Below are positions 60,162-64,000 of a stretch of DNA of 64,000 nucleotides, one piece after another. A program made the position numbers and the translations under genes. The first letter of the stretch is position 1. Each line of letters opens with the position of its first letter. The stretch is from an uncultured Bacteroidales bacterium. Lineage in GTDB: Bacteria; Bacteroidota; Bacteroidia; Bacteroidales; Paludibacteraceae. A model generated the notes under the pieces. It was not told the origin of the DNA. It saw only the letters and a program-made list of their open reading frames with translations, and searched no databases. Location: NCBI GenBank assembly GCA_934728255.1, contig CAKVEC010000010.1:30929-94928 (forward strand), read 5' to 3'.

Positions 60162-61577
60162 ATGAAAACCTTTATGGACAAGGACTTCCTCTTGCAGACA
60201 GAGACTGCACAGGAACTCTATCATGAGCATGCGGCGAAAATGCCGATTATTGACTATCACTGCCATCTCATTCCGCAGATGGTTGCCGAGAATAAACGCT
60301 TCGAATCAATTGCACAGATCTGGCTTATGGGCGACCACTACAAGTGGCGTGCTATGCGTTCCAATGGTATTGATGAGCGTTATTGCACGGGAAAAGATAC
60401 TACCGACTGGGAGAAATTTGAAAAATGGGCTCAGACGGTGCCTTATACCTTCCGCAACCCCCTCTACCACTGGACACACCTTGAACTCAAGACCGCTTTT
60501 GGTATTGACAAACGTCTCAATCCGGAAACGGCTCGTGAGATCTACGACGAGTGCAACCGTCAGATTGCTACCGACCCGAAATTCTGCCCGCGCGGAATGA
60601 TGGAGCATTACCACGTGGAGATTGTCTGCACGACCGACGACCCCGCTGACAGCCTCGAATGGCACAAAGTGGTGGCTGCCGACCAGACCTGCAAGACCCG
60701 TATGCTTCCCGCATGGCGTCCCGATGCAGCGATGAATATCGATGCCGCTACATGGAAAGCCTATATCGAAAAGCTCTCGCAGGTGAGCGGCATGGAGATA
60801 CATACGTTTGCCGATCTGACCGATGCGCTCCAAAAACGCCACGATTTCTTTGCTACGATGGGTTGCCGTCTGTCCGACCATGGTATCGAGGAGTTCTATG
60901 ACGAACCTTACACAGAGGCGGAAATTAATGCCATTATGGATAAGGCACTTGCCGGCAAGGATCTGACTACCGGCGAAATCCGTCAGTACAAACACGCTTT
61001 CCTGCATATGCAGGCAGAGATGGACTACGCTGCCGGTTGGACACAGCAATACCACTATGGGGCTATCCGCAACAACAATACCAAGATGTTCAAACTGCTC
61101 GGCGCAGACACGGGATTTGACTCCATCGGCGAATTCACGACCGCCAAAGCAATGGCGCATTTCCTCGACGAGATGAATATGGAGGGCAAGTTGGCTAAGA
61201 CTATCCTATACAACCTCAACCCGTGTGCCAACGAGGTGATTGCTACAATGTTGGGTAACTTCCAGGATGGTTCTGTGGCTGGTAAGATACAGTTCGGTTC
61301 GGGCTGGTGGTTCCTCGACCAGAAAGATGGTATGGAGAAACAGATGATGGCACTCTCTAACCTTGGTCTGCTGAGCCGCTTTGTAGGTATGCTGACCGAC
61401 AGTCGCTCCTTCCTCTCCTATCCGCGCCACGAGTATTTCCGCCGCACGCTGTGTAACATCCTTGGTAACGACGTGGAGAACGGCTTGATACCATATACAG
61501 GTTACGAAAAGGCTCGCCTGCAACAGATGGTGGAAGACATCTGCTACAACAACGCAAAACAATATTTTAATTTCTAA
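60162..61577 (+). CDS. uxaC: Glucuronate isomerase
   Basis: A 471-residue amidohydrolase-fold enzyme converting glucuronate to fructuronate and galacturonate to tagaturonate. MPIIDYHCHLIPQMVAENKRF holds the HxH-type site. WRAMRSNG, FRNPLYHWTHLELK, CTTDDPADSLEWH, and GLLSRFVGMLTDSRSFLSYPRHEYFRRTLC are UxaC hallmarks. With kdgK and the KDPG aldolase start downstream it forms a hexuronate degradation operon. The mannonate/altronate steps are not in this window. Confidence 0.97.
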   Translation: MKTFMDKDFLLQTETAQELYHEHAAKMPIIDYHCHLIPQMVAENKRFESIAQIWLMGDHYKWRAMRSNGIDERYCTGKDTTDWEKFEKWAQTVPYTFRNPLYHWTHLELKTAFGIDKRLNPETAREIYDECNRQIATDPKFCPRGMMEHYHVEIVCTTDDPADSLEWHKVVAADQTCKTRMLPAWRPDAAMNIDAATWKAYIEKLSQVSGMEIHTFADLTDALQKRHDFFATMGCRLSDHGIEEFYDEPYTEAEINAIMDKALAGKDLTTGEIRQYKHAFLHMQAEMDYAAGWTQQYHYGAIRNNNTKMFKLLGADTGFDSIGEFTTAKAMAHFLDEMNMEGKLAKTILYNLNPCANEVIATMLGNFQDGSVAGKIQFGSGWWFLDQKDGMEKQMMALSNLGLLSRFVGMLTDSRSFLSYPRHEYFRRTLCNILGNDVENGLIPYTGYEKARLQQMVEDICYNNAKQYFNF

Positions 61578-61589
61578 TTATAATATAAG

Positions 61590-61624
61590 GGGAAAGGGTA
61601 ATGCCTTGTGTGTTGCCCTTTCCC
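61590..61624 (+). terminator. Hairpin after uxaC
   Basis: GGGAAAGGG (61590-61598) with CCCTTTCCC (61616-61624). There is no U tract, so it may attenuate or stabilise the transcript. It rules out a start at 61608 for the next gene. Confidence 0.6.
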
Positions 61625-61640
61625 GCTTGCTTTTGTGGGG

Positions 61641-62432
61641 ATGAAACACCTCTTTTGTTGTTGTCTTTGTGTGTTTGCCGTAGTGCACTATGCAGTAGCA
61701 CAAACGGTTCCGACTTACACAATAGAGGCTACAAAGGGTGAATATGAGGTTACGTGGATATATTCTGATGGTCGGTTTGAGGTGATACACTATGCGCCGT
61801 TTGACACTACGGAACTGAAAAACGGAAAGGATAAGAAACACGGAGAAACGATTGCTTATCGGGCAGATAGTACGATTGCATTCCGACAAAACTACACCAA
61901 CGGTAAGTTGGATGGTGTAAGCAGTTGGTTTTATCAAACAGGTGAACCTTATACATTGCAAACCTACGACAAGGGCAAATTGCTAAAGGTTGAGAACTAC
62001 TATCGTAATGGACAACTCAAACGGGTGGAGCATTACGAGGGCGATTGGCAGAGTAGTCTCGGAGGGCAATGTTTTGATTCACTCGGGGTGGAAATTGATT
62101 TTACGCCCTATCGTGTAGATCCGCAGTTTGTTGGCGGTATGGAGGCACTTCGATTGTATATACTATCCCAAATTTATTGCCCGCCGACCGTTACAGAAAG
62201 ATGTTCCACTATTGTGTCTTTCAAGATAGACAAGAAAGGATACCCTATGGATGTAAAAGTCCACAAATCAAGTGGGTACGAATACTTGGACAAACAGGCA
62301 ACCCGTGTGGTGTGGAATATGCCGGAATGGATACCCGGTACATTGGATGGTAAAGTGAAAACTATAGGAATGAAACTGCCTATCAATTGGATTCCTGTCT
62401 CGGAAGAACCAACCAAAAGCAAGAAAAAATAA
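61641..62432 (+). CDS. Exported protein with MORN-like (YwqK) repeats and TonB C-terminal domain
   Basis: A 263-residue protein. After a signal peptide (FCCCLCVFAVVHYAVA), short repeats of the type YxxGxLDGxxxxFYxxGExxxxxxYxxGxLLKxE run to about residue 150. A TonB_C-like domain follows: FVGGMEALRLYILSQIYCPP, FKIDKKGYPMDVKVHKSSG, DKQATRVVWNMPEWIPG. It lacks a membrane anchor, so it is not a standard TonB. Its place between uxaC and kdgK is odd, and a role in uronate catabolism is not apparent. Confidence 0.8.
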   Translation: MKHLFCCCLCVFAVVHYAVAQTVPTYTIEATKGEYEVTWIYSDGRFEVIHYAPFDTTELKNGKDKKHGETIAYRADSTIAFRQNYTNGKLDGVSSWFYQTGEPYTLQTYDKGKLLKVENYYRNGQLKRVEHYEGDWQSSLGGQCFDSLGVEIDFTPYRVDPQFVGGMEALRLYILSQIYCPPTVTERCSTIVSFKIDKKGYPMDVKVHKSSGYEYLDKQATRVVWNMPEWIPGTLDGKVKTIGMKLPINWIPVSEEPTKSKKK

Positions 62433-62463
62433 AGCAACTACAACAAAACAATAACTACTAAAC

Positions 62464-63486
62464 ATGGCAAAGATTGTTACTTTGGGCGAAATTATGCTTC
62501 GCCTGTCGCCTGCGGGCAACGACCGTTTTATTCAAACTGACTCTTTCCGTATCATCCCAGGTGGCGGTGAGGCAAATGTGGCTGTTTCGTGCGCTAACTA
62601 TGGGCACGAGGCTGTTTTTGTAAGCAAACTGCCAAAGCATGAGATTGGTCAGATTGCAGTAAATGCACTTCGTCGCTATGGCGTGAATACTGATTTTATT
62701 GCACGTGGCGGCGACCGTGTCGGACTCTACTACTGCGAGACCGGTGCTTCTATGCGTCCTTCTAAGGTCATCTACGACCGCGCACATTCGGCTATTGCAG
62801 AGGCAGAACCGTCGGATTTCGACTTTGACGCAATTATGGAAGGCGCACAGTGGTTCCACTGGAGTGGTATCACGCCCGCTATTTCCGATAAGGCGGCTGA
62901 GATTACACGCCTTGCCTGCGAAGCCGCTAAACGCCACGGCGTAACGGTTTCTGTGGATCTGAACTTCCGCAAGAAACTGTGGACGAGCGAGAAAGCCATC
63001 TCCATCATGCGCCCGCTGATGCAATATGTAGATGTATGTATCGGTAATGAAGAAGATGCGGCTCTTTGTCTCGGTTTCAAACCCGATGCAGATGTGGAAA
63101 GCGGTGAGACCAATGCGGAAGGCTACAAAGGCATCTTCGAGCAGATGATGAAAGAGTTCGGCTTCAAGTATGTCGTTTCCACTCTCCGCGAGAGTTATTC
63201 GGCTACCTTCAATGGTTGGAAAGCCCTCATCTACGACGGCAAAGAGTTCTATCAGTCGAAACGCTATGAGATTAACCCGATTATTGACCGTGTAGGCGGT
63301 GGCGACTCTTTCTCCGGAGGCTTGATTCATGGTCTGCTCACCAAGAAAACGCAGGGCGAGGCTTTGGAATTTGCAGTGGCTGCCAGTGCACTGAAACACA
63401 CTGTTAATGGTGATTTCAACCTCGTTTCGGTAGAAGAAGTGGAAGCCCTTGCCGGTGGCAACGCAAATGGACGAGTACAAAGATAA
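62464..63486 (+). CDS. kdgK: 2-dehydro-3-deoxygluconokinase (PfkB family)
   Basis: A 340-residue ribokinase-fold enzyme phosphorylating KDG to KDPG. GEIMLRLSPAGNDRFIQ and GGGEANVAVSCANYGHEAVFVSKL bind the sugar. DLNFRKKLW and NEEDAALCLGF follow. DRVGGGDSFSGGLIHGL is PfkB signature 2 with the catalytic Asp and anion hole. Between uxaC and a KDPG aldolase, KdgK is the natural assignment. Confidence 0.94.
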   Translation: MAKIVTLGEIMLRLSPAGNDRFIQTDSFRIIPGGGEANVAVSCANYGHEAVFVSKLPKHEIGQIAVNALRRYGVNTDFIARGGDRVGLYYCETGASMRPSKVIYDRAHSAIAEAEPSDFDFDAIMEGAQWFHWSGITPAISDKAAEITRLACEAAKRHGVTVSVDLNFRKKLWTSEKAISIMRPLMQYVDVCIGNEEDAALCLGFKPDADVESGETNAEGYKGIFEQMMKEFGFKYVVSTLRESYSATFNGWKALIYDGKEFYQSKRYEINPIIDRVGGGDSFSGGLIHGLLTKKTQGEALEFAVAASALKHTVNGDFNLVSVEEVEALAGGNANGRVQR

Positions 63487-63526
63487 CAATTAACAAGTAA
63501 CAATTAATAATTAACATGCATATCGG

Positions 63527-63901
63527 ATGATAAGCAAAGACAATTTGATTCACAAGAAGAGCCAAGACTTTGCGGTACGCATTGTAAAAATGGTGGCTTA
63601 TTATGATGATATATTGTCCTATACTTATCGCCCTATGTTCCAGCAGATATTAAAATCATGAACAAGCATTGGTGCCAACATTCGGGAATCACAATATGCA
63701 GAAAGTACTGAGGACTTTGTGCATAAATTGAAAATTGCTCTGAAAGAAGCCAATGAAACTGATTTTTGGTTGGATGTGTTTCATAATGCAGACATTTTGT
63801 CTGATGAACTATATGAAAGTGTTAGTATTGATTGTCAGGAATTAATCAAGTTACTTATCGCAATAATCAATAAAACCAATAACAATCAACAGCAAAAATA
63901 A
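63527..63901 (+). pseudogene. Four-helix-bundle (23S rRNA intervening-sequence type) protein with in-frame TGA
   Basis: One frame of 124 codons, from MISKDNLIHKKSQDFAVRIV to NKTNNNQQQK, is cut at codon 45 by TGA (63659-63661). The text around it, ILKS-stop-TSIGANIRESQYAES, matches the strongly conserved RSGTSIGANxxE motif of the family, so TGA stands where Gly (GGA) is expected, one base away. It lies between kdgK and the KDPG aldolase gene, flanked by AATTAACAATTAA-type simple repeats (63487-63520 and 63909-63940). Confidence 0.85.
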
Positions 63902-63942
63902 CTATGCATGTTAATTGTTAATTATTAATTTTTAATTGGTAT

Positions 63943-64000
63943 ATGGCAAAATTTGATAAGTTAGCCGTAATGGCTAAAATAGGTGAGACAGGTATGGTAC
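63943..64000 (+). CDS. eda: KDPG aldolase, N-terminal fragment (runs off the window)
   Basis: Only 19 codons are visible: MAKFDKLAVMAKIGETGMV. This resembles the start of Bacteroidales 4-hydroxy-2-oxoglutarate/KDPG aldolases, and the operon (uxaC, kdgK) calls for one to split KDPG into pyruvate and glyceraldehyde-3-phosphate. Confidence 0.65.
   Translation, partial: MAKFDKLAVMAKIGETGMV

Noticed and set aside
62458..63489. 343-residue open frame antisense to kdgK
   Set aside because: Coextensive with an intact PfkB kinase in a clear operon. No independent support.

Overview
The window is chromosomal DNA from a member of the Bacteroidota, most likely the order Bacteroidales. The main reason is the promoter grammar: I found 17 sites with a TTG-type -33 box, exactly 20 bp, then TAnnTTTG, which is the signature of the Bacteroidetes sigma-ABfrB factor. 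The gene content agrees: a type IX secretion (gliding motility type) C-terminal domain, a TonB receptor with a carboxypeptidase-like regulatory domain, many lipoproteins, a UxaC/KdgK/KDPG-aldolase glucuronate route, a TAG-ended AI-2E transporter, and a GDP-fucose pathway.

Layout. (1) 1-7373, minus strand: one operon driven from 7342-7373, in the order kdsC, a Fic protein, ispD, polysaccharide pyruvyl transferase, an F420-hydrogenase-beta-like Fe-S protein, and three glycosyltransferases, mostly with 4-bp overlaps. (2) 7604-20173: housekeeping genes (dtd, mtaB, a SulP transporter, a long-chain acyl-CoA ligase, an AlkD-like protein, an M3 peptidase, a T9SS-sorted protein, a two-component system). 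(3) 20174-25900: a Pit phosphate transporter followed by an unusual cassette. The cassette holds a papain-like lipoprotein interrupted by two in-frame TAG codons, a lipoprotein, and a frameshifted paralogue of that lipoprotein. It is bracketed by a second, diverged copy of the last 74 codons of pit. (4) 25901-30250: a small lipoprotein, an AI-2E family permease, an N-acetylglucosamine-kinase-like protein, a SIMPL protein and a SprT-like protein. (5) 30381-42700: two successive glycan clusters, each headed by a member of the same unrecognised ~140-residue protein family. The first has aminotransferases, an ATP-grasp ligase, an acyltransferase frameshifted in a G7 tract, and a GNAT. The second has glycosyltransferases, a membrane glycosyltransferase or polymerase, and gmd.

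(6) 43242-49623: tRNA-Ala(CGC) followed at 37 bp by a complete Wadjet (JetABCD) plasmid-defence operon with no promoter of its own that I can see. This block separates gmd from fcl, genes that are normally adjacent. (7) 49641-53504: fcl, glyA, tcdA and a heavy-metal-associated protein. (8) 53621-59737: a metal-acquisition operon on the minus strand (FeoB-like protein lacking its G2/G3 motifs, a small Cys-rich membrane protein, a Cys-rich periplasmic protein, a TonB receptor, the HMA protein). It is divergent from a Fur-family regulator and a rubrerythrin. (9) 60162-64000: a glucuronate catabolism operon (uxaC, a TonB-C/MORN-like protein, kdgK, a four-helix-bundle gene broken by TGA, and the start of a KDPG aldolase).

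Two themes recur. First, several accessory genes carry single-base lesions (three TAG, one TGA, small frameshifts) in otherwise intact frames. Second, several families of short dispersed repeats are scattered between genes, and some appear to have entered coding sequences in frame (ispD, the TonB receptor, the Cys-rich protein, possibly fic). All functional calls come from reading motifs and context by eye. No database search was run.
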